Of a DNA stretch of 35,128 nucleotides, positions 13,928 to 20,487 are shown in pieces. The notes under the pieces were generated by a model that saw only the letters and a program-made list of their open reading frames with translations, was not told where the DNA came from and made no database searches. The first letter of the stretch is position 1. Each line of letters begins with the position of its first letter. Location: positions 1 through 35,128 of IMG/VR virus record IMGVR_UViG_3300042887_004704. One strand, 5' to 3'. The translations under genes and the position numbers were made by a program. The DNA is from a virus.

Positions 13928-14134
13928 TCATTTTTTAATAGTGAATAAAAAGTTTTCCTCCTTGTAAACTTCTTCTCTGTTGATTATCGCATTTTTTGGT
14001 GCAGATATCCTAATCTTAGCTCGTCCGCTAGTTGCTTTATTTAGATTAATTATAATTTTTTCTCCACAAATTTCAATGATAATATTTTCACCATTCTTAC
14101 GAGTCAAAAGCAAACTACCCTTAATGTCTTCCAT
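13928..14134 (-). CDS. csrA: CsrA-family translational regulator
   Basis: The 68-aa product follows the CsrA pattern: SLLLTRKNGENIII (strand 1 with the L-T-R-K-x-G-E motif, residues 7-20), GEKIIINL (strand 2), AKIRISAPKNAII (I-x-I-x-A-P-K, 39-51) and NREEVYKEE (52-60), which contains the Arg needed for RNA binding in CsrA. CsrA dimers bind GGA motifs in mRNA leaders and repress or stabilise the message. AAGGAG precedes the ATG at 14134; the frame upstream of it overlaps the promoter. As first gene of an early operon it could redirect host or phage translation soon after infection. Confidence 0.85.
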   Translation of the reverse strand: MEDIKGSLLLTRKNGENIIIEICGEKIIINLNKATSGRAKIRISAPKNAIINREEVYKEENFLFTIKK

Positions 14135-14180
14135 GATTAACTCCTTGTTTAAAACTTTTGCCACGACCTGCGGCACAACC

Positions 14181-14209
14181 ATAGTACCACATTATTCGAC
14201 CTGTGTCAA
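14181..14209 (-). promoter_or_regulatory. sigma70-type promoter of the csrA operon
   Basis: TTGACA (14209-14204), 17 bases, TACTAT (14186-14181) on the minus strand. The TGA stop of the upstream gene (14208-14206) is inside the -35 box. A small GCC/GGC hairpin (14160-14174) lies in the leader. Confidence 0.8.
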
Positions 14210-14472
14210 GCTGGCACAAATGAATAGTCCCTGCTGTTCTCCGCAAAGCTTTTAGCTTCTTCTTCTGACTTAAATCTAGGTGAATCTGATTCATGCCTTA
14301 CCAAAGTTGTGTTATAACCACGAATTATAAGATAATACTTATATCCTTCATCAGCACTCTTAGACCAATTACATGGAAAGAATCTATAATTTCTTACTTG
14401 AAATGCTTTTTTAAGCTCCTTCTCTTTAGATTTTTTTGGTTTTTTCTTATTCTTATAATCACTACATGTCAT
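14206..14472 (-). CDS. small basic protein, 88 aa
   Basis: The product starts MTCSDYKNKKKPKKSKEKEL, a very basic segment, followed by a compact beta/alpha part (YYLIIRGYNTTLVRH, then FKSEEEAKSFAENS). AAGGAG lies just before the ATG at 14472; an in-frame GTG upstream would include that Shine-Dalgarno site as codons, so I reject it. It is a single gene between the promoters at 14561-14589 and 14181-14209. A nucleic-acid-binding role is possible from the charge, but nothing specific is visible. Confidence 0.65.
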   Translation of the reverse strand: MTCSDYKNKKKPKKSKEKELKKAFQVRNYRFFPCNWSKSADEGYKYYLIIRGYNTTLVRHESDSPRFKSEEEAKSFAENSRDYSFVPA

Positions 14473-14560
14473 AACAACATACTCCTTCACAAGAACAGTG
14501 GAGCATTCTGCATTTTTAATGTGCAGCTTCGTTACACAAACTCAGGCATCCACTAATAAG

Positions 14561-14589
14561 ATTGTATCAGTTTTTGATGCCAATGTCAA
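14561..14589 (-). promoter_or_regulatory. sigma70-type promoter
   Basis: TTGACA (14589-14584), 17 bases, TACAAT (14566-14561) on the minus strand. The leader contains a short CTGCA/TGCAG hairpin. The promoter lies just upstream of, and divergent from, the plus-strand gene at 14602. Confidence 0.85.
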
Positions 14590-14601
14590 CTACATAGTTT
14601 T

Positions 14602-15162
14602 ATGAACATTAGTTTTAGAAATTACATTGAAACATATGCTGACATGGGATTTCATCTTGGCGAATATGATGTTTTAAATGTTTTTGACCAAATCCCAGAA
14701 GATAAAAACTTCGCAGAAGTATTTATGTATGGTAAAAAAGCACTCAATATTGCTCAAAATTTAGATAAAATATTAGGCATGAAAAAAATGATTATGCTTC
14801 TTGGACCAACAACAAATACACTGATTAGTAACGGCGTTTCCATATTAAAGATATTAAGACATCCAAAGAAACTATCAAACTGGATAGAACTTAAAAAAAA
14901 TCTTGTAGAACTATCAAAACTAGCAGCAATTAATCCATTAATTGCTGGACCGATAGCTATCGGAACTACTATTATAACTGGAATTGAAGACGGAAAAGAA
15001 ACAGTTTTGTTGTTGACAAAACTAGCTTCATCAATTTATTTCTATCTAGAAAGTATTGTAAGAATAATGAGTAATAGCAAATTATCGTATGTTCGGAAAC
15101 TTGCAGAACATTTGAAAGATAGAGTAGCAGCAGTTATGCCAAAATCAAAGATGCCACACTAA
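14602..15162 (+). CDS. hypothetical protein with CTS-like N-terminus and hydrophobic helix
   Basis: The 186-aa product starts MNISFRNYIETYADMGFHLG, whose F-x-x-Y-I-E spacing matches the capsid-targeting-like motif of this window. Residues ~112-130 (AAINPLIAGPIAIGTTIITG) are hydrophobic and Gly-rich enough to insert in a membrane. The C-terminus is basic (LKDRVAAVMPKSKMPH). No Shine-Dalgarno site precedes the ATG. If packaged and injected, the hydrophobic helix could act at the host membrane; this is inference. Confidence 0.65.
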   Translation: MNISFRNYIETYADMGFHLGEYDVLNVFDQIPEDKNFAEVFMYGKKALNIAQNLDKILGMKKMIMLLGPTTNTLISNGVSILKILRHPKKLSNWIELKKNLVELSKLAAINPLIAGPIAIGTTIITGIEDGKETVLLLTKLASSIYFYLESIVRIMSNSKLSYVRKLAEHLKDRVAAVMPKSKMPH

Positions 15163-15167
15163 AAATA

Positions 15168-15194
15168 TACACCACCGGGTTTTTCGGTGGTGTA
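15168..15194 (-). terminator. Rho-independent terminator
   Basis: A perfect 10-bp stem (15168-15177 with 15185-15194) and 7-base loop. The T-rich tail (TATTTTTAG) follows on the minus strand, so it ends the operon of the DUF3008-like, oxygenase and CAP genes. It also lies directly after the convergent plus-strand gene. Confidence 0.8.
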
Positions 15195-15274
15195 TGGCAA
15201 AGTGATACAATGTATATAGTGTCGAACCGAGACAATATTATATAGTGTTGAATTTAAAATAATTATTAAAAAAA

Positions 15275-15568
15275 TCATCCTTTACATTTGCATCCCTTGC
15301 ATTTGCAAGGTTTGCAGGAACAATTCTGGCATGAACCAGTTGTACAACCTTTACATTTACATTCACATTTCATATGCTCTTTCCTTTCTATAAAATTAGA
15401 GAAAGAATATTCTTCTTTTAATTTGCGAGGTTTTCTCGCAAAATCTTTTGCATCCTCAAGAGATATGCCTTTAGCTATTTTTCTCGTACTTGGAGTACAA
15501 TCACCTGTTTTTTTGCAACGAACAACTGCGCCGAATAATTTTCTCTGTTTTTCTGACTTAGCTGGCAT
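15275..15568 (-). CDS. DUF3008-like protein with CTS-like segment and Cys-rich tail
   Basis: The 97-aa product has three modules. Residues 1-47 (MPAKSEKQRKLFGAVVRC..., ISLEDAKDFARKPRK) match the DUF3008 pattern of small phage proteins. Residues 54-61 (YSFSNFIE) match the capsid-targeting-like motif. The last 32 residues carry 11 Cys in C-x-C and C-x2-C spacing, as in metallothioneins. A second start is possible at the internal ATG at 15373, which has AAAGGAAAG upstream and would give a 32-aa Cys-rich peptide alone. GGAGG precedes the main start. It ends the operon before the terminator at 15168-15194. Confidence 0.7.
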   Translation of the reverse strand: MPAKSEKQRKLFGAVVRCKKTGDCTPSTRKIAKGISLEDAKDFARKPRKLKEEYSFSNFIERKEHMKCECKCKGCTTGSCQNCSCKPCKCKGCKCKG

Positions 15569-15592
15569 CTATCCTCCAGCCATATTTACCAA

Positions 15593-16147
15593 TCAGACAA
15601 ACATTTTCTTAAATATTTGTGGCTGTTCAGGTGCAACAGATGGCTGATCTTTAATTTTCCAGTGATAGAAAGACTGAATAACATACTGATCATCTCTACA
15701 GATCAAATCATCACGCCAATGTGGCATTTTATTTCCAAGAATTAAAGCAGCCTGACCCGGTTTTGTTTCAAATGATGCAATCTTCCCATTATCAAGCTCA
15801 ACATGAAGCTCCCAAGGTTTATCAAGATTACTAAATGTACATAAGGATAAAGTAAGATCAAGTTCTTTCCTGTCTATATGTCTCTTTAACATTGCTCCAT
15901 TATAATAAATTCTAGTATAAGAGTTTTCCTCAACAATATTTTGAAGACCTGTCTTTTCCTTTATGAGAGGGGTTAACTCTTTTAACAATTTTTCATATTC
16001 AGGAATTCTCCCACTACCATAAGAATTGGCATAATGAGTTTTATCTGCTTCATAATTCAACTTTTTATCATCTTTGTATTTAAGAGCAAGTTGATTGAGA
16101 ATTTCACATCTTTCAAGAGTGATTAGTTTGTCAAAAAATATATGCAT
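15593..16147 (-). CDS. 2-oxoglutarate/Fe(II) oxygenase, prolyl 4-hydroxylase-like
   Basis: The 184-aa product shows the jelly-roll oxygenase signature: YTRIYYNGAMLKRHIDR gives the H-x-D pair (His90, Asp92), and the distal iron ligand is His143 in NKMPHWRDDL, with the FETKPGQAALILG strand between. Such enzymes hydroxylate protein side chains or small molecules using 2-oxoglutarate and oxygen and are frequent in marine T4-like phages. Substrate unknown. It is in the five-gene operon starting at 17175. The ATG is preceded by an AT-only stretch rather than a Shine-Dalgarno site. Confidence 0.8.
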   Translation of the reverse strand: MHIFFDKLITLERCEILNQLALKYKDDKKLNYEADKTHYANSYGSGRIPEYEKLLKELTPLIKEKTGLQNIVEENSYTRIYYNGAMLKRHIDRKELDLTLSLCTFSNLDKPWELHVELDNGKIASFETKPGQAALILGNKMPHWRDDLICRDDQYVIQSFYHWKIKDQPSVAPEQPQIFKKMFV

Positions 16148-16155
16148 AATATATT

Positions 16156-16578
16156 CTAGTGATATAAAAATGTAATTTTTTCATCGTGATCCATAATTTC
16201 TCCAAAAATTTCAAACCCTAAAGACATGTTTATCTTTTTTGGATAATCTAAAATCTCAAAGATATATTTTCCCATATTTACTTCAAGAAACTTTCTACTT
16301 AACGATGTTGATCCATGAATTTTTCCGGGCATATTTCTTCTTGAAAAGTCTTTACCCATATTAACATCGGTGAAAAGAGGAACAATAATTTGGTTGTTTC
16401 TCCTTAACACCATGATAACTGCTGCCTGTATTTTGGCATAATTTACACAAACATCTTTTCTATTCAACGTTCCATCATTGAATAAAGGAATGTAATAGTC
16501 TTCAATATCTAGGTTGGGCAAAAACCGCTGTCCAAAAATCCCCACATTTCCCAGTCCCAACATGGCAAAAGAATCCAT
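16156..16578 (-). CDS. hypothetical protein, start uncertain
   Basis: The product (140 aa if it starts at 16578) has beta-rich segments such as AAVIMVLRRNNQIIVPLF and YIFEILDYPKKINMSLGFEIF. The frame overlaps the CAP-domain gene by 77 bases. No ATG lies between the CAP stop and residue 56, so either the long overlap is real or a rare start codon near 16500 is used. No domain is recognised. It is coexpressed with its neighbours from the promoter at 17208-17236. Confidence 0.5.
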   Translation of the reverse strand: MDSFAMLGLGNVGIFGQRFLPNLDIEDYYIPLFNDGTLNRKDVCVNYAKIQAAVIMVLRRNNQIIVPLFTDVNMGKDFSRRNMPGKIHGSTSLSRKFLEVNMGKYIFEILDYPKKINMSLGFEIFGEIMDHDEKITFLYH

Positions 16579-16960
16579 TCTTCATCATCTCCCTAGAGTT
16601 ATTACTAATCTTCATCTGATTGAAAGCATCTTGTGCTGTCTTAGCTAAGTTTACCACAATCTCTCCACTGTCTGCAACAGGATATTCTAGCTTCATAAGC
16701 CTGAATTGCAAGGTTATTCCTTTAGGTTTATTTGTAAACTGATAATACTGATAATTGAATTGTGAACTTTCTCTCGCAACAACATTCAGTTCATGTATTT
16801 CCTCTAATGGCATTAACCCATTAATCCTGCGTTCTTGATTAATCATATTAATCAATTCTTTTAGTTGCTGCTCTTGCTCTTCATCAAAAGATGGAATTGG
16901 TCGTGGTTCTACAAAAAATGTAGATTTTATCCATTTAAGAATAGAAGCAATAAAATTCAT
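16502..16960 (-). CDS. CAP/SCP-domain protein
   Basis: The 152-aa product has a hydrophobic N-terminus (MNFIASILKWIKSTFF) that may anchor or export it. The CAP core follows: LINMINQERRINGLMPLEEI, LNVVARESSQFN, AQDAFNQMKISN...REMMKNGFFCHVG and CGDFWTAVFAQP, the pattern of the cysteine-rich secretory / pathogenesis-related-1 superfamily in phages and bacteria. These proteins are usually secreted; their role in phages is unknown. The start overlaps the upstream stop as ATGA, which fixes it. Confidence 0.75.
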   Translation of the reverse strand: MNFIASILKWIKSTFFVEPRPIPSFDEEQEQQLKELINMINQERRINGLMPLEEIHELNVVARESSQFNYQYYQFTNKPKGITLQFRLMKLEYPVADSGEIVVNLAKTAQDAFNQMKISNNSREMMKNGFFCHVGTGKCGDFWTAVFAQPRY

Positions 16961-17175
16961 GATTTCACCGTCTTCTGTGCGTATTTCAAAGCTCTGATGA
17001 GAACGTCTATTTCTGTGTGATTCGCATAAGCTACACGAAGAACACCTTTTTCGTCTTCATAAATATTACAAACTTTTGTTTTTGTGTCTCTGAAAATAAT
17101 TCTATAAAATTGTTCTGAAGGAAATCCAATGAGATAAATTTCCTTTTCGATTACAAACTCGTCCTTAACTTTCAT
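16957..17175 (-). CDS. hypothetical protein, 72 aa
   Basis: A small beta-rich protein (FVIEKEIYLIGF, QFYRIIFRD) ending in a helix (EIDVLIRALKYAQKTVKS). It is the first gene behind the promoter at 17208-17236 and has AAGGAG before the ATG. It is coupled to the CAP gene by an ATGA overlap. No family recognised. Confidence 0.65.
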   Translation of the reverse strand: MKVKDEFVIEKEIYLIGFPSEQFYRIIFRDTKTKVCNIYEDEKGVLRVAYANHTEIDVLIRALKYAQKTVKS

Positions 17176-17207
17176 GACTACTCCTTGTTAAGAAAAACAA
17201 CACGATC

Positions 17208-17236
17208 ATTATACATAAGCATATGAGAAAAGTCAA
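17208..17236 (-). promoter_or_regulatory. sigma70-type promoter
   Basis: TTGACT (17236-17231), 17 bases, TATAAT (17213-17208) on the minus strand. The five-gene unit down to the terminator at 15168-15194 starts here. Confidence 0.85.
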
Positions 17237-17378
17237 ATTACAACTTGTGATTGAAAAAGAATGTGAACTTCCAGAAAATTGCACAAAAGATGATTTGATC
17301 AAAGAATCAAAAAAAATAAAAAAAATCCTCGACATGGGTTATCATGTCGAGGTTAAGATTATTGAAGAAAACGATTAG
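17223..17378 (+). CDS. possible 51-aa protein antisense to promoter and terminator
   Basis: A 51-codon plus-strand frame starting MRKVKLQLVIEKECELPENC and ending VEVKIIEEND has a natural-looking strand-helix-strand composition. Against it: there is no Shine-Dalgarno site, its start lies inside a minus-strand promoter, and its middle encodes a strong minus-strand terminator whose T-tract reads as Lys and Ile codons. Either the sequence does double duty or this frame is a shadow of the regulatory DNA. Confidence 0.35.
   Translation: MRKVKLQLVIEKECELPENCTKDDLIKESKKIKKILDMGYHVEVKIIEEND
17327..17352 (-). terminator. Rho-independent terminator
   Basis: A perfect 10-bp stem (17327-17336 with 17343-17352), a 6-base loop and a very long T-rich tail on the minus strand. 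It ends the single gene at 17375-17629. Confidence 0.85.
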
Positions 17379-17629
17379 TCAAGCCACTGAGTCTTGTTCT
17401 TAAGATCAATTCGCCTGATTTTATTAGCAGAAACATGGGGGCTGTCTGCATAAGTAAACATAACCGATGGATCAGCACATCCCCAAGTCAAGATGTTGCT
17501 AAGCTCTTCAGGGGAACATGCCCAAGAATCACTACAATAACTTGTTTCTACTGGGTCAATACCAATTCCAATATTGGTAATCTGCGATTCAAACATGTCA
17601 TTTTCATTTGCGTAATCATAAATATTCAT
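17375..17629 (-). CDS. hypothetical protein, 84 aa
   Basis: An acidic, Trp- and Cys-containing protein starting MNIYDYANENDMFESQITNI, with SDSWACSPEELSNILTWGCA in the middle. AAGGAGAG precedes the ATG and a strong terminator follows, so it is a monocistronic gene. No clear sigma70 promoter is visible upstream. No family recognised. Confidence 0.65.
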   Translation of the reverse strand: MNIYDYANENDMFESQITNIGIGIDPVETSYCSDSWACSPEELSNILTWGCADPSVMFTYADSPHVSANKIRRIDLKNKTQWLD

Positions 17630-17679
17630 GTTGCTCTCCTTTAATATAAATGAGTGACTAAAAACAAAACGGGGGCACC

Positions 17680-18363
17680 TTGGAAGAATTAACTTATAAA
17701 TTTCACAACAGACTAAGTAATGTAGTTTGGGAAAATGGAAAAATAAAAAAAGATATCAAGTCAAAGCTTGTCGATATAGCATACTTATGGATGCGTGAAG
17801 CAGACTTGCCTGATGATATCATAGAAGATATAGTTATAACCGGAAGTCATGCAGGTTACAACTATACTGAATATTCTGACATAGATGTACACATTATTGT
17901 AGATAAAAGAAAATTAGGTTGTGAAAATTTGATTGATGATTTTCTTTTTGACAAAAAGAAAATATTTGGAGAGAAGCACAATATTACGATTGATGACCGT
18001 GATGTAGAAGTCTATGCACAAGACATTCATGAAGAATACCCCAAAAACGAAGCTGTGTATTCATTACTAAATGACAAATGGATTGCAAAACCACACAAAT
18101 TAAAAAAAGAATTACTGGATCACACGCTAGTAAAAAAAGCAATTTTTTACAGAAAATTAGTCAAAAGACTTGTAAAAGAAGGCAATGTAAAAAAAATGAT
18201 TAAATTTAAAGAAAAATTAAGAAAAATGAGACAAGCTGGGCTAAATCGTGAAGGAGAGTTTTCAGTAGAAAATATTGTTTATAAAGAATTACGCAATAGA
18301 AATTTACTAAAAAAATTAGATGATCGATTAAATTATTTAATCGATAAAAGATATTCTGTGTAA
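17680..18363 (+). CDS. nucleotidyltransferase-fold protein
   Basis: In the 227-aa product, ITGSHAGYNYTEYSDIDVHI (53-72) carries the G-S...D-x-D signature of Pol-beta-type nucleotidyltransferases (Gly54-Ser55 and Asp67, Asp69), and VEVYAQD supplies the third acidic strand. The C-terminal half is helical and very basic. Similar proteins are common in T4-like marine phages; the substrate is unknown (nucleotide transfer to RNA, protein or a small molecule). There is no ATG near the N-terminus, so it probably starts at the TTG at 17680 behind GGGGG. A start at residue 38 would cut into the fold. Confidence 0.75.
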   Translation: MEELTYKFHNRLSNVVWENGKIKKDIKSKLVDIAYLWMREADLPDDIIEDIVITGSHAGYNYTEYSDIDVHIIVDKRKLGCENLIDDFLFDKKKIFGEKHNITIDDRDVEVYAQDIHEEYPKNEAVYSLLNDKWIAKPHKLKKELLDHTLVKKAIFYRKLVKRLVKEGNVKKMIKFKEKLRKMRQAGLNREGEFSVENIVYKELRNRNLLKKLDDRLNYLIDKRYSV

Positions 18364-18442
18364 ATTTGACAGATAAGTAAAAAATTTGCATCAAAGTTGA
18401 AATCTGATAAGCTAAGATAAGGACGAATTAACAGGAGGGATT

Positions 18443-18952
18443 ATGAGAGACTTTGAAATATACTGTGACCTTGATGGCGTTTTAGTCGATTTGGCAGGTA
18501 AGATTTCAGAAGTCTACAAAGAAAATCTTCCTAATGATTCATTTAAAAATCATTTCAACAATTTAATGAGTTCTTTAAGTTCTTCAGAAAAATTAGATTT
18601 TTGGGTATCATTAGAAAGAACTAACGATTGCATGGAACTATGGGATTTCATCAAGCAGTTTACGCCAACCATATTAACTTCATGTTCAGAAACGCCAATT
18701 GCTTGCATTGGCAAAAAGAAATGGTGCAGCAATCATTTAGATGTTCCGTCAAGAAGAGTCATATGCGTTCCTCGTAGTTCCAGTAAACAAAATTATGCTG
18801 GACGCAATAGAATTCTAATTGATGACCTAGAAAGCAATATAACCGAATGGGAAGCATCTGGTGGAATAGGAATCCTGCACAACAATGCGGTTATGACATT
18901 GAAAATTCTCAAAGATATATTATATACCAAATACGATACCTATGACATTTAA
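18443..18952 (+). CDS. HAD-superfamily 5'-nucleotidase-like phosphatase
   Basis: In the 169-aa product, CDLDGVLVDL (8-17) is HAD motif I with the nucleophile Asp9 and acid/base Asp11. TPTILTSCSE corresponds to motif II, and NRILIDDLESNITEWEASGG to motifs III/IV with the IDD metal-binding pair. This matches small phage and bacterial 5'(3')-deoxyribonucleotidases, which dephosphorylate nucleoside monophosphates. AGGAGGG precedes the ATG. It lies between the nucleotidyltransferase gene and a CTS-like gene that starts 9 bases after its end. Confidence 0.8.
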   Translation: MRDFEIYCDLDGVLVDLAGKISEVYKENLPNDSFKNHFNNLMSSLSSSEKLDFWVSLERTNDCMELWDFIKQFTPTILTSCSETPIACIGKKKWCSNHLDVPSRRVICVPRSSSKQNYAGRNRILIDDLESNITEWEASGGIGILHNNAVMTLKILKDILYTKYDTYDI

Positions 18953-18960
18953 GGATTATT

Positions 18961-19542
18961 ATGATTAGTTTTTATGAATTTTACAATAAATTAATGTTGT
19001 TAGAAACTACAATTTCAGAAGACGCTTTATGGAAATATATACATCATATAGAAAAAAATCCTAATTTAGATGATTTGAAAACTTTTTTAAAAATGATGGA
19101 AAAAAAATACAGTGGTGCCAAAATGACAGGTCTTCTTAATGATTTTTTTGGTAGTATTACTCATGGAATTATTCCTAAACTTTCTAAAGCTGATCAAGAA
19201 GAAGCAAAAAAAATAATCAAAAATTTAAAACTTCACCCAGAAGACAATTACAGTCTTATTAAACTCGGATATAAAAAATTTGATAATTTTCACGAATTTG
19301 AAGAATATATTTCAAAGTCAATAGAAAGTGGCTATCCTAGCAGTGCTGCGAAAATTTTAATGGACCCTGAATATCAATATTGGTGGGAAATGATATCTCT
19401 TGATATGAAAAAAGATTTTCGTAATGCGCTTATTGATGAGAAGAAAAGAAAAGATAATCAACCAAGCATATCTGATATGTTAAGAAATGCTATCAGAGGT
19501 AATCCAGAAAAAGATGAGACAAAAGGATGGGATTCTGTATAA
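18961..19542 (+). CDS. hypothetical protein with CTS-like N-terminus
   Basis: The 193-aa product starts MISFYEFYNKLMLLE, matching the shared capsid-targeting-like motif, and L-M-L-L-E could hold a prohead-protease site of the T4 type (hydrophobic-x-Glu). The rest is helical and Lys-rich (KMMEKKYSGAKMTGLLNDFF, KIIKNLKLHPED) with no recognised domain. AAGGAT precedes the ATG. It may be a head-internal protein; this rests on the motif only. Confidence 0.65.
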   Translation: MISFYEFYNKLMLLETTISEDALWKYIHHIEKNPNLDDLKTFLKMMEKKYSGAKMTGLLNDFFGSITHGIIPKLSKADQEEAKKIIKNLKLHPEDNYSLIKLGYKKFDNFHEFEEYISKSIESGYPSSAAKILMDPEYQYWWEMISLDMKKDFRNALIDEKKRKDNQPSISDMLRNAIRGNPEKDETKGWDSV

Positions 19543-19566
19543 TTTGGTTAATATAGAAAGGTGACA

Positions 19567-20487
19567 ATGAAAAGTTTTAATAGGTTTTCTGATTTTTGTG
19601 AAAATAAAAATTACTCTTACATGTTGTTAAATGTTTTAAAAAACGCAGCAGAAAGAGGCATGACATCAACAAAATTTATAAATAAGATTCTCGAACCATG
19701 TTATTTTCAAGAATGGGAAAATCATTTAGATTTTATCAAAGCTTTAAATAACAGAATGTCGTTGATTAATGAAACAACTGCTGACGAAGCTAGACAAAGA
19801 ATAGCAGCCATAAAAGAAAAACATTACGCACACATTATTAAAGCTACCAAAGAATCATTTAGAAAACTTTTAGATAAAATGCATTTCAAAGCAGCAATAG
19901 ACATGGATGCTCAAGGATCAGAACCTGAAGCAATTAAGAAGAGATTTATTATAAAAGATCTTTATGACAAATTACTTGGATTTGTAGAAAAATATGATAC
20001 TGAATTTGAACTAGCAACTCCTGAAGAAAAACCAGATATTCACCGTGCTGCCGACACTTTGAAAGCTGAATTTGAAAGAGGCGTAATGCCTTATGTAAAT
20101 GAATACTTGAAAACAAATATTGATCCAAGATATGACAGTTATAATACAATTATTGACAAAATAAATGGTTCAAGAGAATCGGGAGTTAGAAAACTTGGAG
20201 GAGTAGCTAAAGACGCTTTAGCTAGAAAGATATATGCTGCTCTAAGAAAAGAAGGCATGGAACCAGTGTACAGAAGGAAAATCGAATTATTAGCCAGAGC
20301 AATTGGAGCAGAACCAAGAACTTTGGAGCAAATAAGACAAGAGAGAGGTGAAAGAGAAACAAGAGCATCAGCCGCATCAGCAGAGTCTGCTCGACGTGCG
20401 GCTGAATACCAAGCGGAAAGAGATGCTGCAATTGCAAGAGGAGACACGAGATTCAATCCTGATCTTGATTCAGCTTTAGGTTTATAA
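19567..20487 (+). CDS. hypothetical helical protein with CTS-like N-terminus
   Basis: The 306-aa product starts MKSFNRFSDFCENKNYSYML, again the M-K-x-F-x-x-F pattern. Most of it is predicted helix; residues ~255-290 (EQIRQERGERETRASAASAE and following) are an Ala/Arg/Glu-rich coiled-coil-like stretch. AAAGGTG before the ATG at 19567 decides the start over a GTG two codons earlier. It ends head to head with the methyltransferase gene without overlap. Function unknown; a scaffold or head-internal role is possible. Confidence 0.65.
   Translation: MKSFNRFSDFCENKNYSYMLLNVLKNAAERGMTSTKFINKILEPCYFQEWENHLDFIKALNNRMSLINETTADEARQRIAAIKEKHYAHIIKATKESFRKLLDKMHFKAAIDMDAQGSEPEAIKKRFIIKDLYDKLLGFVEKYDTEFELATPEEKPDIHRAADTLKAEFERGVMPYVNEYLKTNIDPRYDSYNTIIDKINGSRESGVRKLGGVAKDALARKIYAALRKEGMEPVYRRKIELLARAIGAEPRTLEQIRQERGERETRASAASAESARRAAEYQAERDAAIARGDTRFNPDLDSALGL

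Noticed and set aside
15195-15274. Possible promoter or small RNA in the AT-rich gap after the terminator
   Set aside because: A TACAAT and a repeated TATATAGTGT are present, but there is no -35 box, gene or clear fold.
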